Of a DNA stretch of 64,000 nucleotides, positions 29,056 through 37,760 are shown one piece after another (within the stretch, counting starts at the first letter, position 1; each line of letters begins with the position of its first letter). Position numbers and translations under genes: made by a program. Under the pieces are notes generated by a model, which saw only the letters and a list, made by a program, of their open reading frames with translations, did not search any database and had not been told where the DNA came from. The stretch spans positions 2,666,001 to 2,730,000 of the forward strand of contig NZ_AP025510.1 of NCBI RefSeq assembly GCF_024347635.1, in the 5' to 3' direction. The stretch comes from Vibrio tasmaniensis. Lineage in GTDB: Bacteria; Pseudomonadota; Gammaproteobacteria; Enterobacterales; Vibrionaceae.

Positions 29056-29133
29056 TTAGCAGCCTGCCCCAACAATGTGAATGTCGGTAATAATAATGGT
29101 GGTGGTCATTACTATGTGGCTTACATGCTGCAT
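29056..29133 (-). CDS. thrL: ThrL, thr operon leader peptide
   Basis: A 25-codon ORF reading MQHVSHIVMTTTIIITDIHI then VGAGC. It is rich in the regulatory codons Thr (4) and Ile (6), as expected for thr attenuation, where stalling at Thr/Ile codons prevents the terminator. It ends 14 bases before the attenuator T/A-rich flank. The E. coli leader also ends in a Gly-Ala-Gly sequence. An AGAG motif 8 bases upstream could serve as ribosome binding site. An internal ATG at codon 9 is an alternative start. Confidence 0.85.
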   Translation of the reverse strand: MQHVSHIVMTTTIIITDIHIVGAGC

Positions 29134-29164
29134 ATCAAATTCTCTGCTTGTGCTTTACTCTACG

Positions 29165-29192
29165 TGTATCAATTTTTACTACTATGCGTCAA
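29165..29192 (-). promoter_or_regulatory. Possible thr operon promoter
   Basis: On the minus strand TTGACG (29187-29192) is 16 bases from a poor -10 GATACA (29165-29170). Position ahead of thrL is right, but the -10 match is weak. Confidence 0.35.
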
Positions 29193-29437
29193 TGAAAAGT
29201 TGCGTTTTTTTTACATTCACACCGTTTTTCAGAGCAAACCTTCATTTAAGAGATAAAACACCCTGCATCAACCTGCCATTCAGAGACTGGATTAACTCAT
29301 CAAACAAACAGAAGTAATCAGTTGCATATATAGTCATAACAAAATGCTCTATCGATAGTACAGCGAACATACAAGTCCTGTGCTTTAATTGAACAATAAC
29401 GTTCGAAAAACAATAATAATGACATCAGGAGTGGGAA

Positions 29438-29914
29438 ATGAAGAGATTAGTTATTCTTTTAGTCTTTGCTATGCCTGTTGTTTGTTCAGCTAACAGTTTA
29501 CCGCTACTGAGCAGTTTGCCTTTGCTCCCAAGTCAAATCGATAGCTCTGCCCATAAGTTTTTTATCTCCACGCAAAGTACATCGAGTGAAAGCTTTGATA
29601 CTTGGACAGTAGACAGTGGTTATTCTTATAGCTTGTTTTCTGATGTGGATCTTTATGTCGGTACACGAATCAACACTGCTGCACTGAAATATGAGAGTGG
29701 ATTCTTGAGTGGTGTTAGTTATCAGTTTTCCGAAAGAGTCTCTTTCAACAGCTCTCTACACACCTATAACAATGAAACAGAAGACAGTGATAAATCGGTA
29801 GCCGCAGAGCTTTCCAGCCGCGTGCAGCTAACCGACAATCTAGATATGCATGCCACCCTTGATTATGAAGAGTGGCAACAAGGTGTTGAGGTAGGATTAG
29901 GGTTTCGCTTCTAA
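29438..29914 (+). CDS. Small secreted protein, possible outer-membrane beta-barrel
   Basis: A 158-residue protein of unknown function. A clear signal peptide (MKRLVILLVFAMPVVCSANS) is followed by alternating polar/hydrophobic stretches such as YSYSLFSDVDLYVGTRI and GVEVGLGFRF. The final aromatic residue after alternating residues is the typical C-terminal signature of outer-membrane beta-barrels. AGGAG lies 8 bases before the ATG. V. cholerae has a hypothetical gene in the same place between thrA and the rraA-like gene. At this length it would be a small 6-8 strand barrel or a periplasmic sheet protein. Confidence 0.75.
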   Translation: MKRLVILLVFAMPVVCSANSLPLLSSLPLLPSQIDSSAHKFFISTQSTSSESFDTWTVDSGYSYSLFSDVDLYVGTRINTAALKYESGFLSGVSYQFSERVSFNSSLHTYNNETEDSDKSVAAELSSRVQLTDNLDMHATLDYEEWQQGVEVGLGFRF

Positions 29915-29943
29915 TCTATCCCACTTCTTTATCGATGAGCCCG

Positions 29944-30429
29944 TTAAGATTCAATCAACAATTCCGTTGAAATTAACACACCATTCCAATCGGCATAAAT
30001 GTAATCACCGGGCTGAATCAGTTGATTGTGTATAGAGAGCGTCACATTCACTTGCCCAACACCGTGCTTCTCGGTTTTAAATGGAGAGGCTCCGAGAGCT
30101 TGAATACCAAGATCCATCTGCGCCATCATCGCAACATCACGCACCGCACCATTCACAATGACGCCTTCCCAACCATTTTCGATGGCTAGAATAGCCAATT
30201 GGTCGCCAAGTAACGCTTTTTGACACGAGCCATTACCGTCTACAACGAGTACTTTGCCGCAGCCATCGGTCTCTAAAACCTCACGAACCTTGGAATTATC
30301 GTGATAACAACGAACTGTTACAATTTTCCCCCAGAACGCACCACGCTGGCCGAAGTTCTGTAATGGCATATTCAGTAGCGTGACTTTGCTTTCAAACTCA
30401 TCACATAAGTCAGGTGTTATATCGTGCAT
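29944..30429 (-). CDS. RraA-family protein (RNase E regulator or HMG-aldolase-like)
   Basis: A 161-residue RraA/MenG-family protein. E. coli RraA binds RNase E and slows RNA decay; other members are class II 4-hydroxy-4-methyl-2-oxoglutarate aldolases. Family blocks: [54 protein letters not shown] and [12 protein letters not shown]. It has Arg-Asp in GAVRD where E. coli RraA has Arg-Gln. Vibrio species can carry two RraA paralogues, so I leave the symbol blank. GGAGG lies 6 bases before the ATG. Confidence 0.85.
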   Translation of the reverse strand: MHDITPDLCDEFESKVTLLNMPLQNFGQRGAFWGKIVTVRCYHDNSKVREVLETDGCGKVLVVDGNGSCQKALLGDQLAILAIENGWEGVIVNGAVRDVAMMAQMDLGIQALGASPFKTEKHGVGQVNVTLSIHNQLIQPGDYIYADWNGVLISTELLIES

Positions 30430-30733
30430 ATATCCTCCGTGAGTAAGGCAAACCTATTAAGTCAGGTGAGCCTCTATGCTTTTATATATTATTAAAATTA
30501 ATCCTTTGTTTTCATTGCTCTATGCCCAATTTAATACGAAATAAAAGTTGATTGAGCATATTTATCTACTAGACTCTAAGGATAGCTTTCAGCTTCCTTG
30601 GTTCATAGTCCGGTCTTTAGCAAGCAAGATGTGCGAAACATCTCGAATAATCATTCTTATTTTGGTGCTAAATAGTCACCATAACATTGGTTAAGTTGTA
30701 GCCATACTATTAAAGTTTGTTGCGATACGGCAA

Positions 30734-30802
30734 TTGATGTAAATCAACAAAGTGAATGGAATTAACATTCTCGCGTTGTTAGCATGCTGTTAACATTATA
30801 GA
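30734..30802 (+). promoter_or_regulatory. arcA upstream region with perfect FNR box
   Basis: TTGATGTAAATCAA (30734-30747) matches the FNR consensus exactly. A -10-like TATAGA lies at 30797-30802 with an imperfect TTGTTA upstream, placing the FNR box near -68. FNR activation of arcA is known in E. coli. The whole spacer 30430-31006 has no ORF I can support, so arcA would have a leader of about 200 bases. Confidence 0.5.
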
Positions 30803-31006
30803 ATCCTCTTAAATCACTAAAAGAATGATTGAAAGGCGTACTGGATCTACGTTATTGGGCAATACTTCAAGGAAGGCAGATAGCTGGAAGTAAGTGTTTT
30901 TTTGAAAACTTTAAGTTATCATCAAAATTACATTACCTGTATGTTATGTTTTTGCCTAGAATTTATTCTATTAGCACAGTTTCGTCACAAATTTAGGTAC
31001 CGCCAA

Positions 31007-31723
31007 ATGCAAACCCCGCAGATTCTTATCGTTGAAGATGAGCAAGTAACTCGTAACACTCTAAAGAGTATTTTTGAAGCAGAGGGATATGCTGTTTTTG
31101 AGGCTAGCGACGGTGAAGAGATGCACCAAGTGCTATCTGACAACCAAGTTAACCTTGTAATTATGGACATCAACCTTCCAGGTAAGAATGGCCTACTACT
31201 TGCGCGTGAACTACGTGAGCAAGCAAATGTAGCGCTTATGTTCTTAACTGGTCGTGATAATGAAGTTGATAAGATCCTTGGCCTAGAAATCGGCGCAGAT
31301 GACTACATCACTAAGCCTTTCAACCCTCGTGAACTGACTATTCGTGCACGTAACCTTCTTAACCGTTCAATGAGCACAAGCTCTGTTCAAGAAGAAAAGC
31401 GTAGCGTTGAGAAGTACGAGTTCAATGGTTGGGTACTAGATATCAACAGTCGTTCTCTGGTTAGCCCAGATGGCGAAGGCTACAAGCTACCTCGTTCAGA
31501 GTTCCGTGCTCTACTTCACTTCTGTGAGAACCCAGGTAAGATCCAAACACGTGCAGACCTTCTTAAGAAGATGACTGGCCGTGAGCTTAAGCCACACGAT
31601 CGTACTGTAGACGTAACAATCCGTCGTATTCGTAAGCACTTTGAATCTGTTTCTGGTACGCCAGAAATCATCGCGACGATTCACGGTGAAGGCTACCGCT
31701 TTTGTGGTGACCTAGAAGACTAA
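31007..31723 (+). CDS. arcA: ArcA, aerobic respiration control response regulator
   Basis: An OmpR-type regulator that represses aerobic metabolism genes when phosphorylated by ArcB. The 238-residue protein has a receiver domain with the phospho-acceptor Asp54 in VIMDINLPG and the conserved Lys in [13 protein letters not shown], and a winged-helix domain ([16 protein letters not shown]). I use the ATG of [12 protein letters not shown], which gives exactly the E. coli length; upstream in-frame codons would add 35 unrelated residues. It converges on arcB, with one lipoprotein gene between. Confidence 0.97.
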   Translation: MQTPQILIVEDEQVTRNTLKSIFEAEGYAVFEASDGEEMHQVLSDNQVNLVIMDINLPGKNGLLLARELREQANVALMFLTGRDNEVDKILGLEIGADDYITKPFNPRELTIRARNLLNRSMSTSSVQEEKRSVEKYEFNGWVLDINSRSLVSPDGEGYKLPRSEFRALLHFCENPGKIQTRADLLKKMTGRELKPHDRTVDVTIRRIRKHFESVSGTPEIIATIHGEGYRFCGDLED

Positions 31724-31759
31724 TTCGATTCGCGCTTCTGGCCGTTTAGTTCTTGCCGT

Positions 31760-31812
31760 CGATTAGCACTTCTAAACCGATAGCACTTCTAACCAGTTAG
31801 TACTTCTAGCAA
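31760..31812. repeat. Degenerate 17-bp tandem repeat after arcA
   Basis: Three units share the core AGCACTTCTAA: CGATTAGCACTTCTAAAC, CGATAGCACTTCTAACC and AGTTAGTACTTCTAGCA. It lies between the arcA stop and its terminator. Confidence 0.6.
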
Positions 31813-31835
31813 TCGAAGCGTGATCAATCGTTATT

Positions 31836-31870
31836 AAAAAGGGAGAATGCCAACGCATTCTCCCTTTTTT
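31836..31870. terminator. Bidirectional terminator between arcA and the lipoprotein gene
   Basis: The perfect 10-bp stem GGGAGAATGC/GCATTCTCCC (31841-31864) is flanked by A5 and T6 runs. Confidence 0.92.
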
Positions 31871-31893
31871 ATTGTTCATTGTTCGCTAAGGCT

Positions 31894-32337
31894 TTAGTAA
31901 ACCGTATCTACCTTAACGTCTTTCTCGACTAACCACTTCACGGTTTCGCCATCTTTGAGTTCAATCGCAACATCAACAGGCTTATCACTGTCGATCTCTA
32001 ACTGCCATACAAAAGCAACTTCCCACTGCGTTTCACTGTGTGTTCTTAAATCTAGATCGTCAGCTGTTACCAACAAGGTATCTGCACCCTGTTTAACCGT
32101 CACACTCTCAACCGCAAGTGTTGCTGGTAATTGTGAGTCAGATTCTAGGTAGATAGCACCATGTAGAGTCTTATCTTGAGCCTCCCCAATCGTAGGCATT
32201 TTGTTGTGCCACAGGTTGCTTTTCATTGTGACTGTCGCTGCAGATACTTCGACTTGATTGTCTTGCTGCCATTCAACTTGTGGTGCAGAACAACCCGCTA
32301 ATGCCACAACGCATGCGGCGAATGCTAATTTTTTCAT
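31894..32337 (-). CDS. Conserved lipoprotein, unknown function
   Basis: A 147-residue protein with an N-terminal lipoprotein signal (MKKLAFAACVVALAGC, lipobox LAGC at Cys16) followed by Ser, which predicts outer-membrane sorting. The rest looks like a beta-rich immunoglobulin-like fold (alternating residues, for example LAVESVTVKQGADTLLVTAD). It starts 7 bases after the arcB stop, so the two are almost certainly cotranscribed. Whether it has anything to do with Arc signalling is unknown. Confidence 0.85.
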   Translation of the reverse strand: MKKLAFAACVVALAGCSAPQVEWQQDNQVEVSAATVTMKSNLWHNKMPTIGEAQDKTLHGAIYLESDSQLPATLAVESVTVKQGADTLLVTADDLDLRTHSETQWEVAFVWQLEIDSDKPVDVAIELKDGETVKWLVEKDVKVDTVY

Positions 32338-32344
32338 TATTCTT

Positions 32345-34732
32345 CTACCTTTGATTTAACCAACTCTTTAAGACTTCAATATCATTTTGGTATTCGTTAT
32401 TTATTTCATCAACCCAATCTGAAATGTTCTCCCACCACGCAGGCATATCTGGAGATTGAGCTTTCTGAGCAACTTGCTGTATGCGTTTCAGGCCAATGGA
32501 ACCTGCTGCACCTTTAATCTTGTGTGCCTCAGAAACGATACTGTCTTGATCTTTCGCAACCATATTGGAATTCAATATTTCCATATATTCCGGCATCATA
32601 TCTTCAAACATCACGATACTATCCAAAACAGGTTTCGACCCGACAATGTCAACATAAGACTCTAGCATATCAATATCAAGCAAAGTGGTATCAATCGTTG
32701 AAAGAGCCGGCTTACTCGCTGTTACTTTCTCAACACCTGCTACTTTTTCAACATCCTTTACTGTATCAATGCCCTCGGCTTTCTCAATAACCTCTGGGGC
32801 ATCCTCAATCAACTCGCTGATGACATCCTGGATTGCACGAACCGACAGTGGTTTACTGATCGCTTCATCCATACCTTTCTGGAAATACTCTTGCTTATTG
32901 TTTAATACATTCGCGGTTAATGCCACCAAAGGCGGCAATTGGCTATATTTCTCGCGGTAGTATTGGGCAATGTCGAAACCAGTCATATCTGGTAACTGGA
33001 TATCCAGTAATACCAAGTCATAATCTTTCGGGTTGAAAACGATTTGTGCCTCTTTACCCGTCATGACGACTGTCACTTCATGCCCTAGGCTTTCAAGTAA
33101 AGAACGAGCTACTGTGATATTGAGCTCAATGTCTTCGACCATGAAAATCTTAAGGTTGGACTGCTTTCTTGGCGTTTTGATCAAAGCCTGAGTATCGTGA
33201 TTAACTGGAACTCGAATCGAAACCGTAAAGGTACTACCAAAACCCTCTTCACTGGTGACTTCAATGTGACCATCCATCATATTGATCAGCTGTTGAGATA
33301 CAGCAAGACCAATTCCGGTACCGACAGCGTGTAAATTGTCTGTTCCCGATTTCACCTGATAGTACATCGCGAAGATCTTCTCGATTTCACTTTCAGGGAT
33401 ACCAATCCCGGTATCTTCTACTTCCATCGTGATGTTAGCAAAATCGCCATCAATTTCAGCGCTGACCGTCATCACGACACCACCATCTTTGGTGAACTTC
33501 ATCGCATTGCTTACAAGATTCCACAATACCTGTCTAAGACGAGTACCATCCACCTCAACTGCAGATGGGAGATCGGACAATCTTTCTAGATCAAACCTCA
33601 ACCCTTTCTGCTCTGCCATTAACGCAGAAATGCTTTCGATCTCAACAACGAAATCTTCAAAATTGATAGGGGTTGGGAATAGCTCAAGCTTACGGCGGTC
33701 GAACTTATCCATGTCGATAATATCGTTAAAAATATTACCCAATGTTACCGCGCTCACCTTGATGGTTTGCATCTGCTTACGCTGCTCTGTCGTCAGCTGG
33801 CTATCCAATAACATGCGGCTCAAGCCGATGATGCCATTGAGCGGTGTTCTTAGCTCGTGGCTAATGGTTGAGATAAAGGTGGTCTTATCGCGGCTGGCTT
33901 TCTCTAGTGATTCTTGGTGCTCTTTACGCTCGGTAATATCACGACCAAAACCAACCAAGCCAAGGTGGCGACCATCTTTACTGTAGAAAGGCACCTTACG
34001 CAGTTCGAAGTAACTCTTACGTCCATCTGGGTATTCAAGCCATTGGTCATAGGTCAAAGCTTGGTTGTCAGCAAAGACTTTCTTATCAGTTTCAACAACT
34101 TGTTGAGCGACCTCTTTGCTGTAAACATCCCAAGGCGTCAAACCGACTAGCTCTTTTTCTGTTTTGCCCGTGAGTTCTTCAACCGCTCGGTTGCAACCAG
34201 AAAACACACCATCTTCATTGCGATAATAAATGAGGTCAGGCGAGGCGTCGATAAACGAGCGCAGCAGCGCCGTACGCTCTGCGAGTTCAAGCTGAGTTCG
34301 TTCACGCTGGAACACTTCATTCTCAAGATCATGCATTGCTTCTGCACGCGCTTCTTCCGCTTTTTCGCGATCTTCAATTTCTTGATTCAGTTTTTCAATA
34401 TTGAGCTGCAGTTGATTGTTGAGTTCTTGATCTCGCTCTCGCATGTCGCCAAGCTTAGAGACCAGTTTCGCCAACCTTTGACGAGACTCTTCCAGCTGAT
34501 CAACGACCACTGATAGAAAATAAACCGCCCAAGGCGTGATGACTAAACCGAAGAAAACCGAACGAACAATGTCGATGTCATCAACATTGCCTTTGAGTGC
34601 GAGGGTAATACCGACTTGCACAACAACAGCGAGAGCAACAAGCGCTAAGGCGAGTAAGATAGAAAAGCGGACAATCCCCAGTTTTACGAGTAGATCCACG
34701 TAATACTGAGCGAGATTTTTCATGGGTTTCAT
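32345..34732 (-). CDS. arcB: ArcB, tripartite redox sensor kinase
   Basis: ArcB senses the quinone redox state and phosphorylates ArcA. The 795-residue protein has two membrane segments (about 22-46 and 58-76), a coiled-coil linker with leucines (80-150), a PAS domain (about 155-270), HisKA with His292, HATPase_c (NLVSNAMKFT; GTGIGLAVS), a receiver with Asp577 (LVLLDIQLPD) and an HPt domain with His737 (AHKIKGAAG). Cys180 (FSGCNRA) of the E. coli redox switch is present, but position 241 is Tyr where E. coli has Cys241. GGAG lies 6 bases before the ATG. Confidence 0.97.
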   Translation of the reverse strand: MKPMKNLAQYYVDLLVKLGIVRFSILLALALVALAVVVQVGITLALKGNVDDIDIVRSVFFGLVITPWAVYFLSVVVDQLEESRQRLAKLVSKLGDMRERDQELNNQLQLNIEKLNQEIEDREKAEEARAEAMHDLENEVFQRERTQLELAERTALLRSFIDASPDLIYYRNEDGVFSGCNRAVEELTGKTEKELVGLTPWDVYSKEVAQQVVETDKKVFADNQALTYDQWLEYPDGRKSYFELRKVPFYSKDGRHLGLVGFGRDITERKEHQESLEKASRDKTTFISTISHELRTPLNGIIGLSRMLLDSQLTTEQRKQMQTIKVSAVTLGNIFNDIIDMDKFDRRKLELFPTPINFEDFVVEIESISALMAEQKGLRFDLERLSDLPSAVEVDGTRLRQVLWNLVSNAMKFTKDGGVVMTVSAEIDGDFANITMEVEDTGIGIPESEIEKIFAMYYQVKSGTDNLHAVGTGIGLAVSQQLINMMDGHIEVTSEEGFGSTFTVSIRVPVNHDTQALIKTPRKQSNLKIFMVEDIELNITVARSLLESLGHEVTVVMTGKEAQIVFNPKDYDLVLLDIQLPDMTGFDIAQYYREKYSQLPPLVALTANVLNNKQEYFQKGMDEAISKPLSVRAIQDVISELIEDAPEVIEKAEGIDTVKDVEKVAGVEKVTASKPALSTIDTTLLDIDMLESYVDIVGSKPVLDSIVMFEDMMPEYMEILNSNMVAKDQDSIVSEAHKIKGAAGSIGLKRIQQVAQKAQSPDMPAWWENISDWVDEINNEYQNDIEVLKSWLNQR

Positions 34733-34843
34733 TTAGCGCTCCATGCGATAAGACTAGCTACATTCTACCCTGTTTGAAGATAGTAGGTAAGCTAGCTACA
34801 TCACACGCAGCAAGAGATTCGCGGTAATATCGAAGGTTAATCA

Positions 34844-34925
34844 GCCAATATTTATACTAGCCAAGCAATATCAATACTAGCCAAACCACATAAATATTAA
34901 CCAAGTAATATCAATGCTAAACAAG
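34844..34925. repeat. Degenerate 20-bp tandem repeat upstream of arcB
   Basis: Four units on a 20-bp period: a partial CCAATATTTATACTAG, then CCAAGCAATATCAATACTAG, CCAAACCACATAAATATTAA and CCAAGTAATATCAATGCTAA. It lies between the GGDEF gene stop and the arcB start. The copies are adjacent with no spacers, so this is not a CRISPR array. Confidence 0.75.
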
Positions 34926-34962
34926 AAAAAGACGGAGTCACTAAATTACCCATTCTATAAAG

Positions 34963-36714
34963 TTAGTGAATAGAGTATGGATGCACTATCGAACGATTTC
35001 GACCATCAGATTTCGCTTGATATAACGCACTGTCAGCCAAGGCAACAGCAGACTCCATTTCGTCATCAGGCGTTGGTATATAAGAGACAATACCAATACT
35101 CACCGTGATGGAGTCAGACACAGTAGACTTCTCATGAGCGAGTCCTAGTTTTTGCACTTCATCATGAATTCGTTGAGCCACCATAAGCGCACCTTCTGTG
35201 GTTGTGTTCGGGAGAATAAAGCCAAACTCTTCACCACCATATCGAGCCACACAATCAGATGAACGGTTAAGCACCTGCTTGAATGCCTGAGAAACCTGAA
35301 TCAGGGCATCGTCACCTTGTTGGTGTCCATAAAAGTCGTTATAGCCTTTAAAGAAATCGATGTCACACAGCATGATCGTCAACGGCAATTTCTCACGTAC
35401 GTGATGATGCCACAATGTAGACAGCTGCTCATCGAAGCGACGTCGATTGGACACCTGAGTTAAACTGTCCATAAAACTGAGACGCTCAAGTTCAAGGTTA
35501 GCTTCTTCAAGCTTCTGTTCTGCGAGGTAACGTTCGGTGATATCACGCGCCATGATCAATACACCATTGGTACTCGATGCAGGATCCCTAAAGGGTGATT
35601 TGACTACGTCATACCAAGTAAACTCTCCATCACTTGAAACCAGTTTGTCGATGTAACGCAACGAGTTACCTTGATGAAGCACTTGGTGATCAGTCTCTGA
35701 GACGCGCATATAAATACTATTTGGTACTACGTCTTGTAGACGTTTACCCACTAAGTCACTGACTTCAGAAATACCCAACGCTGCCACAAATGGCTTATTA
35801 CACGCCTGGTAAACCATATTTTCGTTGAAGATACCAATCGAGTCAGGGCTCGCTTCCAAGATGTTTTGTAAAATGGTGTCACGTTGTGCAAGTGCAACTT
35901 CAGTATCTTTACGCTTTTCCATTTCCCCACGCAGTTGTTGCTGCATGTCATGCCAATCCGTCACATCGTGACTTATCGAGAGCGTACCTATGGTTTCCCC
36001 ACTTTGCGAGAGCAAGACACTTTGATAAGTTTCAAGGAGACACCCCTTACCATCTTGGTCTGTGGTCCATGATCGCTCACTGACGCGGCCTTTTAAGGCA
36101 CCACTAGACACACTTAAAGTGCCCTCTTCAGGACGACCATGCCAAAACTTTTTAAACGCACGATTACTCGCGACCAATTCACCCTTTTGATCGATGACAT
36201 AGACCAACTCAGATAATGAATCCAAAGCGGTACGAGCAACATTGAGATCACGAACCTCTTGGGAAAGCTCTTCGTTGGTACTTTTATAAGGAGAAGCATG
36301 TATCATCCAAGCCTTCCTACTTCTAAAGTGGATCTTACGACCCACCAAGTTGATCTTAAAAGATTCAAATTCAGAAAGAACCCAGGACGAGAGATACTCA
36401 AACGTTCGAGAGTTGATGTGATCAGTGAGGTAATGACGAAAACTATTCTCAGCTTCCACTGTAGGAAAACGAAAGTGAGTACCGATTTGGCGGATGCCAA
36501 GCAACTGCATGGCTTGGCGATTGGCGTACAAGATCTCGCCACTTCGGATGTCAACAAAATAAAGCGGTGAAGGCGTAGCGAGAAGAAGCTGTTCAATATG
36601 TGACTGGTAACGTAAATAAAAATGCCAGCAGATAAGACCTATCAGCAATAGAACAACGATATATATACCGTAGCCATACGCCCTATCCCATAACCAAGTC
36701 ATTACCAGTTCCAT
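34963..36714 (-). CDS. Membrane PAS-GGDEF diguanylate cyclase
   Basis: It makes c-di-GMP from two GTP. The 583-residue protein has one N-terminal membrane anchor (about 15-33), two to three PAS regions (ATPSPLYFVDIRSGEIL; LSELVYVIDQKGELVAS; ASPDSIGIFNENMVYQ) and a C-terminal GGDEF domain. The active site is GGEEF (about 491-495), and the inhibitory I-site RxxD (RSSD) lies five residues before it, so product inhibition is expected. There is no EAL domain. A homologous sensory-box GGDEF gene occupies this place in V. cholerae. The start is uncertain between MELVMTWLW and MTWLW. Confidence 0.92.
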   Translation of the reverse strand: MELVMTWLWDRAYGYGIYIVVLLLIGLICWHFYLRYQSHIEQLLLATPSPLYFVDIRSGEILYANRQAMQLLGIRQIGTHFRFPTVEAENSFRHYLTDHINSRTFEYLSSWVLSEFESFKINLVGRKIHFRSRKAWMIHASPYKSTNEELSQEVRDLNVARTALDSLSELVYVIDQKGELVASNRAFKKFWHGRPEEGTLSVSSGALKGRVSERSWTTDQDGKGCLLETYQSVLLSQSGETIGTLSISHDVTDWHDMQQQLRGEMEKRKDTEVALAQRDTILQNILEASPDSIGIFNENMVYQACNKPFVAALGISEVSDLVGKRLQDVVPNSIYMRVSETDHQVLHQGNSLRYIDKLVSSDGEFTWYDVVKSPFRDPASSTNGVLIMARDITERYLAEQKLEEANLELERLSFMDSLTQVSNRRRFDEQLSTLWHHHVREKLPLTIMLCDIDFFKGYNDFYGHQQGDDALIQVSQAFKQVLNRSSDCVARYGGEEFGFILPNTTTEGALMVAQRIHDEVQKLGLAHEKSTVSDSITVSIGIVSYIPTPDDEMESAVALADSALYQAKSDGRNRSIVHPYSIH

Positions 36715-36806
36715 CAGCTCTCAATCTATACTTATAAATTCTGTGAGGGAAATGTTACCACTATTTGTTGGTTTTATCTGCTGTTACCTACAGTCACCCA
36801 TTCCTA

Positions 36807-37760
36807 TCAATTGGTCGCGTTTAAAACAGGTTGTGTGTACTCGAATGCAAAGCCTGTTTTAATGCCTTGTGCGCCGGTTTTGTCAAGCGAACGACCAATC
36901 TCAGTCATCGCCAACCAGCGGTTCTCACACCATAAAGGGGAGAGTAATGTCGGGCGTCTCGCCGCAGAAGATACACGATGATAAACCACGTCCGCTGGTG
37001 TGCGTTGAATGATCTCACTCGCGATGTCAATGTACTCCTCAAGGCTTGGTGCTTCTAGCTTTCCTACCTTCCAGGCTTTAGCCATGGTACTGCCTTCAAC
37101 AATATGAAGCCCGTGAAGCTTGATACCATCAGTGCCAGCCGCTAATACCTTATCTAGAGTTTCAAGGTTATCCGCTTTGGTTTCTTTGGGCAGGCCGACA
37201 ATAAGGTGAGTACATACCTTGATTCCTAAAGCACGTGCGCGCTGGGTGATCGTTTCATACACAGTAAAATCGTGTCCGCGGTTAATTCGCTTGAGGGTTT
37301 TATCATTGGCTGTTTGCAGACCGAGCTCTAGCCAAATTTCGTAGCCTTGCTTAACGTATTCCGCGAGCAGATCGAGTACCGCATCCGGCACGCAGTCTGG
37401 TCTCGTGCCAACACAAAGGCCAACAATCTCTGCTCCGGGTGCTTTTAGAGCCTCTTCATACATATTCTTGAGTACCTGCACCTCAGCGTAAGTACTGGTG
37501 TACGCCTGAAAATAAGCAAGATACTTCTTGGCACGAGCGATTTCACCCGCACGAGCAGTTAATTGATCAGCAATACTTTGAACTTGAGTTTGTTCATCAG
37601 CAAAAGAAGCGACGTTGCAGAAGGTACAACCGCCACGGCCAATTGTCCCGTCTCGGTTTGGGCAACTAAATCCACCGTGAAGCGTTAGCTTGTGGACCTT
37701 TTCGCCATAACGGCGTTGGAGATCTTGGCCGATAGTATTAACTAACTCGTGTAATTGCAT
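36807..37760 (-). CDS. yhcC: YhcC-type radical SAM protein (TIGR01212 family)
   Basis: A 317-residue radical SAM enzyme of unknown reaction. The iron-sulfur cysteines have a wide first spacing (C-x11-C-x2-C in CPNRDGTIGRGGCTFC), as in YhcC and Elp3-like enzymes. Other blocks are GLCVGTRPDCVPD, WLELGLQTANDKTLKRINRGH and THLIVGLPKET. I use the ATG of MQLHELVNTIGQDLQRRYG; the open frame extends 40 residues upstream but that stretch is basic, Cys-rich and not conserved. In E. coli yhcC lies near gltBD; here it also lies beside gltB. Confidence 0.92.
   Translation of the reverse strand: MQLHELVNTIGQDLQRRYGEKVHKLTLHGGFSCPNRDGTIGRGGCTFCNVASFADEQTQVQSIADQLTARAGEIARAKKYLAYFQAYTSTYAEVQVLKNMYEEALKAPGAEIVGLCVGTRPDCVPDAVLDLLAEYVKQGYEIWLELGLQTANDKTLKRINRGHDFTVYETITQRARALGIKVCTHLIVGLPKETKADNLETLDKVLAAGTDGIKLHGLHIVEGSTMAKAWKVGKLEAPSLEEYIDIASEIIQRTPADVVYHRVSSAARRPTLLSPLWCENRWLAMTEIGRSLDKTGAQGIKTGFAFEYTQPVLNATN

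Noticed and set aside
29187..29437. Plus-strand ORFs of 78-86 residues starting near 28996 and 29081
   Set aside because: They run across the thr attenuator, leader and promoter on the opposite strand, with no ribosome binding site and low-complexity content.
34844..34925. CRISPR array
   Set aside because: Units of 20 bp are directly adjacent and degenerate, with no unique spacers and no cas genes in the window.
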